Source: JBBRSC01 sp038245795
GTDB taxonomy: Bacteria > Actinomycetota > Acidimicrobiia > Acidimicrobiales > Microtrichaceae
DNA length: 20,408 bases
Direction of reading: 5' to 3'
Assembly (NCBI GenBank): GCA_038245795.1
Contig: JBBRSC010000026.1
Location: 1 to 20,408 of the forward strand
Shown: piece by piece, positions 19,977-20,408 of the stretch
Numbering within the stretch: the stretch's first letter is position 1
How the letters are laid out: each line of letters starts with the position of its first letter
Notes under the pieces: generated by a model
Databases searched by the model: none
What the model saw: the letters and a program-made list of their open reading frames with translations, nothing else
What the model was told of the DNA's origin: nothing
Position numbers and translations under genes: made by a program

Positions 19977-20408
19977 ATGAGTTCCTCCGCAACCGGAGCG
20001 GATCCCGTCGGACCGCGTCGGCGTCGCCTGTCGCCACTGATGATCGTCAGCTCGGTCATCGCCTCAGCGTCGATCGCGCTCCTCGCTGCCACCTTCATCG
20101 TGGGCACGGGCGACACCTCCACATCGGTCGGCACCCCCAAGGACACGCTCGTGTTGGGCGCCGTGGCCCCCGGCCAGCTCCAGGAGAACCAGCTCGCACC
20201 CAATGCCCTGTTCCTCATGATCGACGGCACCCAACGAACCCTGTCATCGTTCGCGGGAACCCCCTTGATCATCAATTTCTGGGGATCGACCTGTGTGCCG
20301 TGCAAACAGGAGATGCCGGCCTTCGAGCGTGAACATCAGCGCCTCGGATCGGCCATTGCGTTCCTGGGAGTGAGCGTCTCTGATAGCCCTGCCGCCGCGG
20401 CCGGTTTC
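19977..20408 (+). CDS. TlpA/ResA-like membrane-anchored thioredoxin-fold protein, N-terminal part (cut by window edge)
   Basis: 144 codons are visible and the frame runs off the window. An N-terminal basic segment (RRRRLSP) is followed by one hydrophobic helix (about 21-43), so the protein is anchored with its thioredoxin domain outside the membrane. The domain starts near LFLMIDGTQRTLSSFAG, then IINFWGSTCVPCKQEMP with the redox pair C106 and C109 (CVPC). This is the TlpA/ResA pattern of extracytoplasmic thiol oxidoreductases that act in cytochrome c maturation or disulfide handling; a ccdA- or resB-like gene would be expected downstream but is outside the window. Confidence 0.88.
   Translation, partial: MSSSATGADPVGPRRRRLSPLMIVSSVIASASIALLAATFIVGTGDTSTSVGTPKDTLVLGAVAPGQLQENQLAPNALFLMIDGTQRTLSSFAGTPLIINFWGSTCVPCKQEMPAFEREHQRLGSAIAFLGVSVSDSPAAAAGF

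Overview
The window looks like chromosomal DNA of a high-GC actinobacterium, most likely of the class Acidimicrobiia (Ilumatobacter-like). The support is a WhiB-family regulator with an AT-hook, a DUF3097 protein, a probable F420-dependent luciferase-like oxidoreductase, many GTG starts, and many genes with a TAnnnT box exactly six bases before the start codon. No search could be run, so the taxonomic call is inference. There are 20 complete protein genes, a partial gene at each edge, a candidate leader ORF and two very short candidate leader ORFs. I see no tRNA, rRNA, CRISPR array or transposase. No stretch above 300 bases lacks a gene.

Layout. 1-396 (-) is the start of nagB, divergent from an SDR dehydrogenase (494-1264). 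A diadenylate cyclase-domain gene (1355-2320, -) follows and is bracketed by two copies of a 64-bp direct repeat. Next come arfB (-) and, divergent, yaaA (+) and a DUF3097 gene (+). From 13425 down to 4706 eight minus-strand genes lie close together: SDR, MalY/PatB-type aminotransferase, FemAB/BioF2-like acyltransferase, epimerase, sugar nucleotidyltransferase, GT4 glycosyltransferase, nucleotide-sugar dehydrogenase and a second epimerase. The last six look like a surface-glycan (activated sugar) cluster. Then follow a membrane-anchored metallophosphoesterase (+), an LLM-class oxidoreductase (-), dut (-), orn (+), an aqpZ-like aquaporin (+) and a metallo-beta-lactamase-fold hydrolase (+).

The most interesting part is 18940-19930. 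An AT-hook WhiB protein resembling WhiB7/WblC is preceded by an 87-codon ORF with a good Shine-Dalgarno site and a 17-bp perfect intrinsic-terminator stem. Four short segments (two in the ORF, two in the terminator) can pair as 1:2, 2:3 and 3:4. This is the layout of a translation-coupled attenuator and matches in logic the leaders known for whiB7/wblC in Mycobacterium and Streptomyces. A large nested inverted repeat covers the whiB stop codon. The window ends inside a TlpA-like thioredoxin gene.

A second general result is promoter architecture. At least eight genes have a TAnnnT box (commonest form TAGCGT) six bases upstream of the start codon, so transcripts should begin at or next to the start codon. 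This also fixes several GTG starts.
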